NCBI GenBank assembly: GCA_964533215.1
Contig: CAZHLJ010000006.1
Location: 67,172-131,171, forward strand
Direction of reading: 5' to 3'
Source: Bact-08 sp964533215
Lineage (GTDB): Bacteria > Bacteroidota > Bacteroidia > Bacteroidales > UBA932
DNA length: 64,000 nucleotides
Under the pieces are notes generated by a model. It was not told the origin of the DNA. It saw only the letters and a program-made list of their open reading frames with translations, and did not search any database. The translations under genes were made by a program, and so were the position numbers. Numbering within the stretch: position 1 is the stretch's first letter; each line of letters begins with the position of its first letter. Positions 35,438 to 45,055 of the stretch are shown here, one piece after another.

Positions 35438-36663
35438 TTTAATATTTTGTTAAAGTCGTATTCTTCCGGATTCTTAAGATATGCCCTTGCAGCTTCGTAA
35501 TCATCTTTAGTTACATAATGCATGATATTGTTTATGATAGCCTGAACCCTGTCAGATTCAAGACTTACCCCTCTAGGTGGGATTTTACCTGTCACAGGAT
35601 CTTGAATGTCTTTAAGATAAAGTGGCTTAACCTTTCCGAGGTGGTCAATATACACCATACAGCCCGTCATTCCCTCAGTAAACAGCTGATGTACGCCTAT
35701 TCCCAACTCTGTACAATAAACCAGATCGTAGGCACTTGGATACTGACATCTTAACTCATAACCCATTTCAACAGGACGTACTTTCGTTTTCAGACCTAAT
35801 TCCACAAGTCTTTTTTCAAGCATTTCGCAAAAAATGTGAGCCTTGGAAACTTTACCCAGTTCCGGATGCCCATGTTCGTCATATGAAAAAGTGACTCCGG
35901 ACTTACTAAGTTCCTCACTGCTGAGTTCATGAAAGACTCCTTCTGAAATCATTACTGAACCATATTTTATTCCCAGAATCATCCTCTTAACAATAGATGA
36001 GACAGCCAGTTTAATTATCTTATCCAGAGAGATTGGAGTCTTGTTGAACATTTCTGGAATGACAATCATAGGATAGTGAGCCGCAGCTCCAATTCCAAAT
36101 GCAAGATGGCCGGCAGAACGGCCCATAGCGCATACTACAAACCAGTTGCTGCTTGTCCTTGCATCTTCATATACTGTAGTTGCAAGCCTTGCTCCCTCTG
36201 ATTTTGCAGATTCATAACCAAAAGTAGGTCTTTGCAGTGGCAATGGCAGGTCGTTATCAATAGTTTTTGGAACATGGATATTAGATATGCTGTGATTGTG
36301 TTCACTAAGGAATTTTGCCACCCTGTTTGCAGTTGAGGCAGTATCGTCACCACCTATGGTAACCAGCAATTGAATATTGTTCTCAACAAAAAAACCCAAG
36401 TTGAAGTTCTGTTCGAAATCGGTAGCAGATGGTTTATATCTGCTCATAATCAAAAATGAGCCACCCCTATTGAAAATTGAATCTGCCAATAAAAAATCCA
36501 ACTCAGTATATTCTGGATTTTTGGTAAACAGACCTTTGTAACCTCCGTGCAATCCTATTACACGATACCCATTAGAAATGAAAGTTTTAGCAATACTCCC
36601 TACAACGGTGTTCATTCCTGGTGCGGGGCCTCCTCCTGTTAAAATTACAATTGATTTTTTCAT
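35431..36663 (-). CDS. Phosphofructokinase, pyrophosphate-dependent type
   Basis: This 410-residue phosphofructokinase catalyses fructose-6-phosphate to fructose-1,6-bisphosphate in glycolysis. The N-terminal loop is LTGGGPAPGMNTVV, and the phosphodonor motif is IGGDDTASTAN near residue 104. An Asp at the second position (GGDD instead of GGDG) and PKTIDNDLP instead of PGTIDND mark the PPi-using class. The family usually works reversibly in anaerobes. The conserved MGRSAGHLAFGIG region follows. Upstream lies a -7-like TACCTTTG. I am sure of the family and fairly sure of the donor. Confidence 0.9.
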   Translation of the reverse strand: MKKSIVILTGGGPAPGMNTVVGSIAKTFISNGYRVIGLHGGYKGLFTKNPEYTELDFLLADSIFNRGGSFLIMSRYKPSATDFEQNFNLGFFVENNIQLLVTIGGDDTASTANRVAKFLSEHNHSISNIHVPKTIDNDLPLPLQRPTFGYESAKSEGARLATTVYEDARTSSNWFVVCAMGRSAGHLAFGIGAAAHYPMIVIPEMFNKTPISLDKIIKLAVSSIVKRMILGIKYGSVMISEGVFHELSSEELSKSGVTFSYDEHGHPELGKVSKAHIFCEMLEKRLVELGLKTKVRPVEMGYELRCQYPSAYDLVYCTELGIGVHQLFTEGMTGCMVYIDHLGKVKPLYLKDIQDPVTGKIPPRGVSLESDRVQAIINNIMHYVTKDDYEAARAYLKNPEEYDFNKILNW

Positions 36664-36682
36664 CTTTTATTAATTGAGTGGG

Positions 36683-36690
36683 CAAAGGTA
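36683..36690 (-). promoter_or_regulatory. Putative -7 box for the PFK-GH13 operon
   Basis: On the minus strand this reads TACCTTTG, a perfect match to TAnnTTTG, 20 bases upstream of the phosphofructokinase ATG. No exact -33 box was found. It lies in the 65-base divergent region with ligA. Confidence 0.4.
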
Positions 36691-36709
36691 ATAATAATTA
36701 AAAAATATC

Positions 36710-36717
36710 TAAATTTG
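36710..36717 (+). promoter_or_regulatory. Putative -7 box for ligA
   Basis: TAAATTTG matches the Bacteroidota -7 consensus 12 bases before the ligA ATG. This would give a very short leader. No -33 TTTG at the usual spacing is seen. Confidence 0.3.
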
Positions 36718-36728
36718 TACAATAAATT

Positions 36729-38747
36729 ATGAAAAAATCAGAACTAGACGCGCAAAAGAGGATCTCCCAGCTTAGGGAGATAATAACCGAGCACAATAGA
36801 CGATATTATATAGATAATCTGCCGATTATATCAGATTTTGAATATGATATTCTTCTAAACGAGTTACAAACCTTGGAAATAAAATATCCTCAGTTTTTCT
36901 CAAACAACTCACCAACTAATATAGTTGGAAGCGACATTGAGCCAAAATCATCCCAATCTGAGTTTATACAGGTAGCTCACAAATACCCAATGTTATCTAT
37001 AAGCAACACTTATGATAAGGGTGAGCTTTCCTCTTTCAATGAAAGAGTTATGAAAGCCATAGGCCAACCTGTAAAATATGTCTGCGAACTAAAAATCGAT
37101 GGTACTGCCATCTCACTTACATATTGTAAGGGAAGGCTTGAAAGGGCTATTACAAGAGGTGATGGCACCAATGGTGATGATGTTACAAGGAACGTATCCA
37201 GGATTGATTCAATACCAAAATTTCTTAAAGGGGATGGCTTTCCGTCAGAATTTGAAATAAGAGGGGAAATATTCATGCCATGGGATTCATTTGACGAAAT
37301 CAACAAGAGGAGAATTGATAACGAGGATGTGCCGTTTGCCAACCCAAGGAATGCAGCAGCAGGCTCTCTTAAACTTCTTGATTCTGAGGAGATAGCCAAC
37401 AGAGGTCTACAATCTATCCTATATCATCTGATTCCCGAAACTCCAATATGCTCGAGCCATCATGAGTCTCTTGACCTTGCCAAGAGCTGGGGATTACCAG
37501 TATCACCCTATTCAAGGAGGTGCGATAGCATCGAAGAGGTGATCAGCTACCTTGATTACTGGGAAAATGAAAGGAAGTCCTTGCCATACCCAACTGATGG
37601 TGTGGTAATAAAGGTTGATGATCTAAACTATCAGAAGACATTGGGCTTTACGGCAAAAACTCCGCGATGGGCAACTGCTTATAAGTTTAAGCCGGAACAG
37701 GCCTTATCAAAACTACTCTCAGTTGATTTTCAGGTTGGACGTACCGGTGCAATTACCCCTGTGGCTAATCTGGAACCAGTGTTGCTTTCCGGAACCACTG
37801 TCAAAAGAGCTTCACTTCACAACAATGACCAGATAAATCTCCTGGAGATTCATATAAACGATTATGTTTATGTGGAAAAAGGGGGCGAGATTATTCCAAA
37901 GATAGTCTCTGTAGAAAAATCAAAAAGAGGTACAGACCTTCAAGAAATCATATTTCCTAAATATTGCCCAGACTGCAATACTGCTTTGGTAAAGGTAGAA
38001 GACGAGGCAAAACATTACTGCCCCAATCAAAATGGCTGTCCCACACAGATAAAGGCAAGATTCCTTCACTTTTCCAGCAGAAAGGCAATGGACATCCTTT
38101 TAGGTGAAGCTACAATAAATCAGCTTTTCAACTTAAGTTACATAAGGAAACTACCTGATTTGTACAGATTGTCAAAGGATCAGCTTCTCACTCTGGATGG
38201 ATGGAAGGAGAAGTCCGCAGACAGATTTCTGGCAAGCCTGTCCAATTCAAAGAGATGCCCTTTCAGCAGAGTCCTGTTTGCATTGGGCATAAGATATGTA
38301 GGAGAGACTACAGCAAAGAAACTGGTAAACCATTTCAGGTCAATAGAAAACATAATATCAGCATCCAGAGATGAACTTCTTAATGTAGAAGAGGTTGGCG
38401 AGATTTTGGCTGATTCGCTGCTATTATATTTCAGCGACTTGGAAAACATAGAAATGATTAAAGAATTGAAGGGTTTAGGACTTGAATTTGAACTTAAGGA
38501 AACAGATGGTAATATTTTATCTAACAGCCTTATGGGCATTAATATTGTAATATCCGGAAACTTCTCGATACCACGGGATGATCTTAAAAAGAAGATCGAA
38601 TCTCATTCAGGAAGAGTTGTAAGTTCAGTCAGTTCAAACACATCTTTTCTTGTTGCCGGGGAAAAGCCCGGTCCTGCCAAAATTCAGACTGCAACTAAAT
38701 TAGGAGTAAAAATTATCAACGAGGATGAGCTCAATGAAATGATATAA
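36729..38747 (+). CDS. ligA: NAD-dependent DNA ligase LigA
   Basis: This 672-residue essential ligase joins Okazaki fragments and completes repair. The Ia domain includes RRYYIDNLPIISDFEYD. The adenylated Lys is in CELKIDGTAISL near residue 120, followed by GDGTNGDDVTRN and RNAAAGSLK. The OB domain contains VGRTGAITPVANLEPV, the zinc finger uses Cys residues in CPDCN and CPNQNGCP, then helix-hairpin-helix repeats (LFALGIRYVGETTAK) and a C-terminal BRCT domain (VSSVSSNTSFLVAG). Length and architecture are standard. The gene is divergent from PFK. Confidence 0.97.
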   Translation: MKKSELDAQKRISQLREIITEHNRRYYIDNLPIISDFEYDILLNELQTLEIKYPQFFSNNSPTNIVGSDIEPKSSQSEFIQVAHKYPMLSISNTYDKGELSSFNERVMKAIGQPVKYVCELKIDGTAISLTYCKGRLERAITRGDGTNGDDVTRNVSRIDSIPKFLKGDGFPSEFEIRGEIFMPWDSFDEINKRRIDNEDVPFANPRNAAAGSLKLLDSEEIANRGLQSILYHLIPETPICSSHHESLDLAKSWGLPVSPYSRRCDSIEEVISYLDYWENERKSLPYPTDGVVIKVDDLNYQKTLGFTAKTPRWATAYKFKPEQALSKLLSVDFQVGRTGAITPVANLEPVLLSGTTVKRASLHNNDQINLLEIHINDYVYVEKGGEIIPKIVSVEKSKRGTDLQEIIFPKYCPDCNTALVKVEDEAKHYCPNQNGCPTQIKARFLHFSSRKAMDILLGEATINQLFNLSYIRKLPDLYRLSKDQLLTLDGWKEKSADRFLASLSNSKRCPFSRVLFALGIRYVGETTAKKLVNHFRSIENIISASRDELLNVEEVGEILADSLLLYFSDLENIEMIKELKGLGLEFELKETDGNILSNSLMGINIVISGNFSIPRDDLKKKIESHSGRVVSSVSSNTSFLVAGEKPGPAKIQTATKLGVKIINEDELNEMI

Positions 38748-38829
38748 TTATATACTCTTATTTTGGCAACTTTCATTAAAATGAGTAATTTTAAACTTTA
38801 AAAATTATAAGCACACCGAACGACTGTTT

Positions 38830-40008
38830 ATGGAAAATATTGTTGTAAGTAATAAGATCCACTACCTGGGAACAAACGATAGAAAAAAAAATCTTTTTGA
38901 AAATATGTGGCCTCTTCCTAATGGGGTTTCATACAACTCATATATTATTGCAGATGAAAAAACGGCATTAATAGATACTCTTGAATTCGGCTCAAAAAAC
39001 GATTATCTGGACGAAATATGTTCTATCCTCAATGGCCGGCCTCTTGATTACCTAATTGTAAATCACATGGAGCCCGACCACGCCAGCATGATTGGAATGA
39101 TGCTCAGGACTTATCCCCTGCTAAAAGTCGTTTCCAATAATAAGGCTTTCAAAATGCTGGAGGCATATTATGATTTAAAGGCTGAACAATTTATTGAAAT
39201 AAAGGATGGGGAATCACTCTCTCTTGGGTACCACAACCTCACTTTTGTCCTTACACCATGGGTTCACTGGCCTGAGACAATGATGACCTATGACAAGACC
39301 GATCAAATCCTATTTTCCTGCGATGCTTTTGGGAGCTTCGGCACCTTGGATGGAGGAATATTCGACGATGAAATCTGTTTCGAAGAGCGCTTTTTGGATG
39401 AGATGAGAAGATATTACTCAAACATTGTAGGCAAGTATAGCAATATGGTTCAAAAAGCATTTGCAAAACTTGAGGGTATTCCAGTAAAAATCGTTTGTCC
39501 GTCACATGGTCCGATATGGCGCAAAAATCCTGAAAAACCGATAGCTCTCTATAACAACTGGAGCAGACATTTTTCTGAAGATGGGGTTGTGATTGCATTT
39601 GCCTCCATGTACGGCAATACAGAAAAAATGGCTGATTATATTGCCAGACTGATTGCAGAAAGAGGAGTTAAAAACATCCGCATATTTGATGTTTCTAAAA
39701 CGCATATTTCTTACATAATAAGCGATATATGGAAATATAAAGCTGTAATTCTTGGTTCATGTGCATATAATTCCGGCATGCATCCGATGATGGCGCATCT
39801 ATGCCACGAACTTGAAGTTGTTGGCCCCAAAGATAAGAATTATGCACTTTTCGGATCTTTCAGCTGGAGCGGTGGCGGTGTAAAATCCCTTCAATCATTT
39901 TCCGAGAAGATGTCGTGGAATCTTGTAAGCGATCCTGTAGAACTCATTGGTGCACCTTGTCCATCCAAGATGGATGGCTTCCTGGAGATTTCAAACAAAA
40001 TACTCTGA
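38830..40008 (+). CDS. Flavodiiron protein (FprA family A-type flavoprotein)
   Basis: This 392-residue enzyme has an N-terminal metallo-beta-lactamase diiron domain and a C-terminal flavodoxin domain. The diiron ligands are in VNHMEPDHASM (H-x-E-x-D-H, residues 77-87), LTPWVHWPETM, FSCDAFGSFG and VCPSHGPIW. The FMN-binding loop is SMYGNTEKMADYIA near residue 255, and SFSWSGGG follows. Such proteins reduce O2 to water, or NO to N2O, and protect anaerobes. It lies upstream of a hotdog thioesterase and, three genes on, of the oxygen-sensitive hydrogenase maturase hydG. No electron donor such as rubredoxin is adjacent. Confidence 0.94.
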   Translation: MENIVVSNKIHYLGTNDRKKNLFENMWPLPNGVSYNSYIIADEKTALIDTLEFGSKNDYLDEICSILNGRPLDYLIVNHMEPDHASMIGMMLRTYPLLKVVSNNKAFKMLEAYYDLKAEQFIEIKDGESLSLGYHNLTFVLTPWVHWPETMMTYDKTDQILFSCDAFGSFGTLDGGIFDDEICFEERFLDEMRRYYSNIVGKYSNMVQKAFAKLEGIPVKIVCPSHGPIWRKNPEKPIALYNNWSRHFSEDGVVIAFASMYGNTEKMADYIARLIAERGVKNIRIFDVSKTHISYIISDIWKYKAVILGSCAYNSGMHPMMAHLCHELEVVGPKDKNYALFGSFSWSGGGVKSLQSFSEKMSWNLVSDPVELIGAPCPSKMDGFLEISNKIL

Positions 40009-40013
40009 TAATT

Positions 40014-40385
40014 ATGGAAACAGGAAAAAAATTAGTTATTGAAAAACTTGTTACAGAGACAGACACTGCTGCATATTACGGTTCTGGTCTTCTACAGGTT
40101 TTTGCGACACCGGCCATGATTGCATTGATGGAAAAATCAGCTCACCTTCTTGCAAAATTTTCTTTACCAGAGAACCAGGATACTGTTGGAATTGAAATAA
40201 GCGTCAAGCACACGCGCGCAACTCCTATGGGAGCAAAAGTGTATGCTGAGGCTGAACTGTTGGCTGTTGAGGGAAAAAAACTGACATTTTCCGTAACAGC
40301 CTTTGACGATCTGGGAGAGATAGGGAAAGGCACCCATGTAAGATATATTATTAACCCTACTAAATTCTTGGATAAAATTTCTTGA
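40014..40385 (+). CDS. Hotdog thioesterase, FlK-like family
   Basis: This 123-residue single hotdog domain resembles fluoroacetyl-CoA thioesterase-like proteins. VTETDTAAYYGSGLLQVFATP, shown here split as VTETDTAAYYGSG and LLQVFATP, is the N-terminal helix and Thr/Glu region. PAMIALMEKSAHLL and EISVKHTRATPMGAKV follow, and the catalytic Thr/His/Glu set may be in TVGIEISVKHTRA. The substrate is unknown and most homologues are not fluoroacetyl-CoA specific. The frame is open upstream inside the flavodiiron gene; I took ATG 40014, five bases after that gene ends. It overlaps the next start by four bases. Confidence 0.83.
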   Translation: METGKKLVIEKLVTETDTAAYYGSGLLQVFATPAMIALMEKSAHLLAKFSLPENQDTVGIEISVKHTRATPMGAKVYAEAELLAVEGKKLTFSVTAFDDLGEIGKGTHVRYIINPTKFLDKIS

Positions 40386-41317
40386 AAAGAAGTGCTGTAA
40401 AACATACCTATCAAAGAGTGCTCAAATTTCTGATAACAGACATCTGGCACTTGGATCTATCCGAGCTGAGCATTATGAAAGCCCGGATGGTCAGATATTT
40501 GAAGGTTCTCATCCTTACAATCCGCGGGTTTGCAACAGACAAGATTGGTCTTCAGGCTGCCAGCCTGAGTTTCTTTTCTGCTATGTCCGTTGTTCCTTTT
40601 GTAGCATTGATATTTGCTATTACAAGTGGCTTTGGGTTTGGCCCCAGACTGGAGGAACTGTTATTCACCTACTTTCAGGATAATGAGGAAATAATTGAAT
40701 ATATATTGAAGTTTGCAAATAATCTTATTGCAAGGTCCCAAAATGGTGTCTTCGGAATAATTAACTTTATATTTTTGATATCTACTGTTATTTTCCTTAT
40801 GCTTAATATTGAAAAAGCTTTCAATAACATTTGGAAAGTCGGAGGAGGCAGACCTTTTCATAAAAGGTTTGTATATTACACGTTGCTCCTACTCGTTTCA
40901 CCGTTAATAATCCTGATATTTCTGACCCTCGGCTTGATTTACACAGATGCACTTAAATCGATTGGCTTCCAGATAGACCGATACATCCCAATAACTTCAA
41001 TTTTCACTTGGCTCACTATATATGGCTTGGTGACATTTGTCTTTACTATTATGTATTTTTTAATTCCAAATACAAAGGTTAAATTTGCTGCTGCATTTAA
41101 TTCCGCAATGGTACTTGCTTTCGCCTTTATTGTAGTCCAGTTCTTCTACTTAGAGACACAAATCATGGTTTCGGGATTGAATGCTGTTTACGGAGTTTTT
41201 GCAGCAATTCCCCTGTTCCTGGTATGGATGAATATCAGTTGGACACTAATACTATTTGGAGCAGAACTCTCTCACGCTTTTCAAAATGTAGATAAATATA
41301 GAATCAACAATGGATAA
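40382..41317 (+). CDS. YihY/BrkB family inner-membrane protein
   Basis: This 311-residue membrane protein has six hydrophobic segments in the YihY/virulence-factor BrkB family, formerly misnamed ribonuclease BN. Conserved stretches are LQAASLSFFSAMSVVPFVAL, NIEKAFNNIWKV and a long helical tail. The start is an unusual TTG at 40382 overlapping the thioesterase stop. It is supported because the conserved N-terminal FLITDIWHLDLSEL lies upstream of the first internal ATG. Its end overlaps hydG by eight bases. The true function of the family is unsettled; transport of lipids or ions has been proposed. Confidence 0.85.
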   Translation: MKRSAVKHTYQRVLKFLITDIWHLDLSELSIMKARMVRYLKVLILTIRGFATDKIGLQAASLSFFSAMSVVPFVALIFAITSGFGFGPRLEELLFTYFQDNEEIIEYILKFANNLIARSQNGVFGIINFIFLISTVIFLMLNIEKAFNNIWKVGGGRPFHKRFVYYTLLLLVSPLIILIFLTLGLIYTDALKSIGFQIDRYIPITSIFTWLTIYGLVTFVFTIMYFLIPNTKVKFAAAFNSAMVLAFAFIVVQFFYLETQIMVSGLNAVYGVFAAIPLFLVWMNISWTLILFGAELSHAFQNVDKYRINNG

Positions 41318-42722
41318 AGTATTAACAAAAGGCGCAACAGATTTCATTAATGACGAACTGTTGCATTCATTGATAGCAAACACTAAAGAGGACAAAGGAA
41401 GGCTTAGGGAAATTTTCGACAAGAGTAAGTCAAAGCAAGCGTTAACTTTGGAAGAGACCGCTTATCTCTTGGCTATCGAATCCCCTGAAGGTCTGGAAGA
41501 ACTTTTCCAGACAGCAAGGGATTTAAAAAAATCCATATATGGCAACAGGATTGTATTATTTGCCCCACTATACATTGGTAACTACTGTATAAACGACTGC
41601 AAATATTGCGGTTTCAGAAAAAGTCTCCGGACTTCGGTGCGAAGGACACTCTCAGATGAAGAGCTTGTTGCTGAGGTTACTCAGCTCGAAAAAGAGGGAC
41701 ACAAGCGACTAATTCTTGTTTACGGTGAGCATCCCAAATACACGCCGGAATTTATTGCAGAGACTGTAAGAATATGCTACAATACAAAAGTTGGAAACGG
41801 AGAGATCCGAAGAGTTAATATAAATGCCGCCCCTATGACAATAGAGGGTTTCAAGACCGTCAAGGCTGCAGGTATTGGAACTTTCCAGGTTTTTCAGGAA
41901 ACCTATCACAAAGAGACATACGCAAATTACCACCCTTCTGAAACAGTAAAGGGAGACTATATGTGGCGTTTGAATGCCATGGACAGGGCTTTTGAGGGAG
42001 GTATAGACGATATGGGTATAGGAGCACTTTTCGGTCTTTATGATTACAGGTTCGAAGTGCTTGGTCTGGTTTCTCATGCCATACATCTTCAGAATGTTTA
42101 TGGAGTAGGCCCTCATACAATAAGTTTTCCAAGAATAAAGGCTGCCCAGGGGCTGGATATGAAATTACCATATCAAGTAAGCGATGAGCAGTTTAAGAAA
42201 CTGGTTGCAATACTAAGACTGGCTGTTCCTTACACTGGATTAATAATGACTGCAAGAGAGACTCCTGAGGTCAGGGATGCCGTGATTGAGTTTGGTGTAT
42301 CTCAGATTGATGCAGGCACAAGACTTGAAATAGGCGGGTATCAGGAATCTAGAGATAAAGGGCAACAGCTTAACAGAGAACAATTCCATGTAGGAGATTC
42401 AAGGGAACTTGATTCGGTAATTCATTGGTTGATAACACGTGACTTCATTCCCAGCTTCTGTACGTCATGCTACAGAGTAGGAAGAACCGGCGAGCATTTC
42501 ATGGAGTATGCAATTCCAGGCTTCATAGGCCGTTTCTGTACCCCTAATGCAATGCTGACTTTGGCAGAATATCTCGAGGATTATTCTTCAGAAAAGACCA
42601 AAGCTGCCGGATATGAAATGATATCCAAGGAGCTGGCAAAAATATCCGACGAAAAAAGAAGGGCTGAAGTTGCATCTAGGCTTGAATTGATAAAAACTGG
42701 CAAACGCGACTTTCATTTTTAA
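41310..42722 (+). CDS. hydG: [FeFe] hydrogenase H-cluster maturase HydG
   Basis: This 470-residue radical SAM lyase cleaves tyrosine to provide CO and CN- ligands, with Fe, for the hydrogenase H-cluster. The radical SAM cluster motif CINDCKYC (CX3CX2C) lies near residue 92. The C-terminal auxiliary-cluster motif CTSC followed at about 22 residues by Cys in GRFCTPNAML marks HydG and separates it from ThiH. The end GYEMISKELAKI is also typical. No HydE, HydF or hydrogenase is nearby in this window. It sits between the brkB-like and rel genes, overlapping the former, so it is likely co-transcribed with them. Confidence 0.94.
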   Translation: MDKVLTKGATDFINDELLHSLIANTKEDKGRLREIFDKSKSKQALTLEETAYLLAIESPEGLEELFQTARDLKKSIYGNRIVLFAPLYIGNYCINDCKYCGFRKSLRTSVRRTLSDEELVAEVTQLEKEGHKRLILVYGEHPKYTPEFIAETVRICYNTKVGNGEIRRVNINAAPMTIEGFKTVKAAGIGTFQVFQETYHKETYANYHPSETVKGDYMWRLNAMDRAFEGGIDDMGIGALFGLYDYRFEVLGLVSHAIHLQNVYGVGPHTISFPRIKAAQGLDMKLPYQVSDEQFKKLVAILRLAVPYTGLIMTARETPEVRDAVIEFGVSQIDAGTRLEIGGYQESRDKGQQLNREQFHVGDSRELDSVIHWLITRDFIPSFCTSCYRVGRTGEHFMEYAIPGFIGRFCTPNAMLTLAEYLEDYSSEKTKAAGYEMISKELAKISDEKRRAEVASRLELIKTGKRDFHF

Positions 42723-42728
42723 CCAATT

Positions 42729-45050
42729 ATGTTTACCCAAAAGGATAACGAATTAATAGATAAAGAGTTTGAGGAGTTACGTCTTGCAAGCTTAAAACGA
42801 TGTGCAAATCAAAACGAGTACGAAATCGTTCTCAAAGCTTTTGACTTTGCAAGGGCTGCGCATAATGGCGTCAGGCGTAGATCCGGAGAACCATATATTA
42901 TTCACCCGATAGCTGTTGCAAAAATAGTAGTCCAGGAGATTGGTCTTGGGTACAAATCCATTATCTCGGCTTTGCTTCACGACGTAGTTGAGGATACGGA
43001 ATATAATCTTGATGACATCGAAAGGATGTTCGGGGCCAAAATAGCCTCTTTGGTTGATGGCCTTACAAAGATCAAAAGAACGTTTGACAGCTCTTCTACC
43101 AATCAGGCCGAGAACTTCAAAAGAATACTAATGACATTGAATGATGATGTCAGAGTAATCCTCATCAAGCTGGCCGACAGGCTGCATAATATGCGCACCA
43201 TAGAATTCATGCCGGAACACAAAAGGGCAAAGATTCTCAGTGAGACAATGTATATCTTCATTCCTTTGGCTCACCGGCTCGGCTTATATGGAATCAAGTC
43301 TGAAATGGAAAACATCTGGCTGATGCATACCTTGCCTGCCGAATACGAATCAATTCAGAAACATATTGCCCAGACCGTGGCAGAAAGAGGTTGCGCAATC
43401 ACTCAGTTTATTGAACCTATATCCGAAAGTCTTAAAATGGCAGGATATCAGTTCAACGTCTCCAAAAGGACAAAAACCCCCTACTCCATCTGGAGAAAAA
43501 TGAATTCCAAATCCATCCCTTTTGAACAGATTTATGATCTTTATGCCGTAAGGATAGTATTTGAGCCAAAGGAGGACCAGCCGGAAAGGGTGCAGTGCTG
43601 GCACATATATTCCCTAATAACAGAGCTATATCTTTCCAAAACAGACAGAATAAGGGATTGGGTCAGTACTCCAAAGATAAACGGATATGAAGCCTTGCAC
43701 TGCACGGTCATGGGACCGCAAGGTAACTGGATTGAGGTTCAGATAAGGACAACCAGAATGGACAATCTTGCTGAAAGAGGTGTTGCGGCACATTGGACCT
43801 ACAAAGGAACATCTCCATCCGAGACAGAGATGGATAAATGGCTCAACATGGTAAGAGAAGTTCTGGAAAATCCTGATGTGAATGCTTTGGACTTCCTGGA
43901 TAAATTCCACACGGGACTACTCTCCTCAGAAATATATGTATTCACGCCAAAAGGAGAGTCCAGAGCGCTTCCAAAAGGATCCACTGCCCTCGATCTTGCA
44001 TATGCCATCCATACAGAGGTCGGAAATAAAGCAATTGCAGCAAAAGCCAATTTCAAGCTGGTTCCTCTCACATACGTTCTAAGAAATGGAGACCAAGTTG
44101 AAATAATTACAGCAGAATCACAACATCCTCAAAGGGAATGGCTTGATTTCATCCAGACACCAAAAGCAAAATCTCTTATTATGGATGCTCTTAAATCTGA
44201 GACAAAGGATCATCTGAAACAGGGAAAAGCTATTCTGGATGAAAAGTTAAAAGGCTTCGGAATCAAGCCTCAAAGCAGAGTTTACAAAAAATTGTCTGAA
44301 GTATATGGTTTAAATAACAGGGAAGAGTTGTTCAGCAGAATCGGGGCTGGGCTTTTGGATCTTTCTGACTTATCTAAAATGCTGAAGAAGAGCACTAGTA
44401 ATAAGTTTGTAAGATACTGGAACCTTCAGTTTTCCAAATTCACGGGAAATGAAACTGAAAATGATGAAACAGCATTAGATGATGAGGACGGAGAAGATGA
44501 GGAAGAAGAAGGGAAAGAAGAAACTGAACAAAAGGATAAAGTAACTGCCGTCGATCATATTCAGGCTGCAAAAATTGATCTCAAGAAAGATTACCTTCTT
44601 AAGGAGAATCCTCTCGAAAAGACCCTATCATATCGTGTTGCAATGTGTTGCCGGCCTATTCCAGGAGATAACGTAATTGGATTCATTGGAGAAGACGGTG
44701 AGGTTATAGTACATAAGAGCAGTTGTCCTGAAGCTATTTTACTTGCTGCAAGGGATGCAGAAAAGATTGTCAAGGCCAAATGGAGCAAGCATACAATTCT
44801 GTCATTTCTTGCCAGGATAAGTATGAGGGGCATTGACAGGATTGGTGTCCTCAATGAGCTTACTCAATACATAACTTTAGTACTGAGTGTAAATATCAGG
44901 AAGATATTGATTGAGACACATGACGGCATTTTTGAGGGATATATAGATCTCTACGTTCACGACACAGAGGATCTGGAAAAATTAATCAAGCAGATATCAC
45001 ATGTGAAGGGAATGGAGAGTGTTATAAGAACAGAGATAAAAGAGAATTGA
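42729..45050 (+). CDS. Bifunctional (p)ppGpp synthetase/hydrolase, Rel/SpoT family
   Basis: This 773-residue stringent-response enzyme has an HD hydrolase domain with metal motif LLHDVVEDTEYN (residues 80-91) intact. A synthetase domain follows around residues 230-350 (SKRTKTPYSIWRKM, YDLYAVRIVF), then TGS (VFTPKGESRALPKGSTALDL), a helical/zinc-finger region and a C-terminal ACT domain. A strongly acidic stretch of about 30 residues (DETALDDEDGEDEEEEGKEE) lies near residue 575-600, between the TGS/helical part and the conserved MCCRPIPGDNVIGF. This is a low-complexity insertion. It starts six bases after hydG. Confidence 0.95.
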   Translation: MFTQKDNELIDKEFEELRLASLKRCANQNEYEIVLKAFDFARAAHNGVRRRSGEPYIIHPIAVAKIVVQEIGLGYKSIISALLHDVVEDTEYNLDDIERMFGAKIASLVDGLTKIKRTFDSSSTNQAENFKRILMTLNDDVRVILIKLADRLHNMRTIEFMPEHKRAKILSETMYIFIPLAHRLGLYGIKSEMENIWLMHTLPAEYESIQKHIAQTVAERGCAITQFIEPISESLKMAGYQFNVSKRTKTPYSIWRKMNSKSIPFEQIYDLYAVRIVFEPKEDQPERVQCWHIYSLITELYLSKTDRIRDWVSTPKINGYEALHCTVMGPQGNWIEVQIRTTRMDNLAERGVAAHWTYKGTSPSETEMDKWLNMVREVLENPDVNALDFLDKFHTGLLSSEIYVFTPKGESRALPKGSTALDLAYAIHTEVGNKAIAAKANFKLVPLTYVLRNGDQVEIITAESQHPQREWLDFIQTPKAKSLIMDALKSETKDHLKQGKAILDEKLKGFGIKPQSRVYKKLSEVYGLNNREELFSRIGAGLLDLSDLSKMLKKSTSNKFVRYWNLQFSKFTGNETENDETALDDEDGEDEEEEGKEETEQKDKVTAVDHIQAAKIDLKKDYLLKENPLEKTLSYRVAMCCRPIPGDNVIGFIGEDGEVIVHKSSCPEAILLAARDAEKIVKAKWSKHTILSFLARISMRGIDRIGVLNELTQYITLVLSVNIRKILIETHDGIFEGYIDLYVHDTEDLEKLIKQISHVKGMESVIRTEIKEN

Positions 45051-45055
45051 TTTAA

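Noticed and set aside
37010..37399. 129-codon open frame antisense to ligA
   Set aside because: Ser/Pro/Leu-rich shadow frame inside the conserved adenylation domain of ligA.
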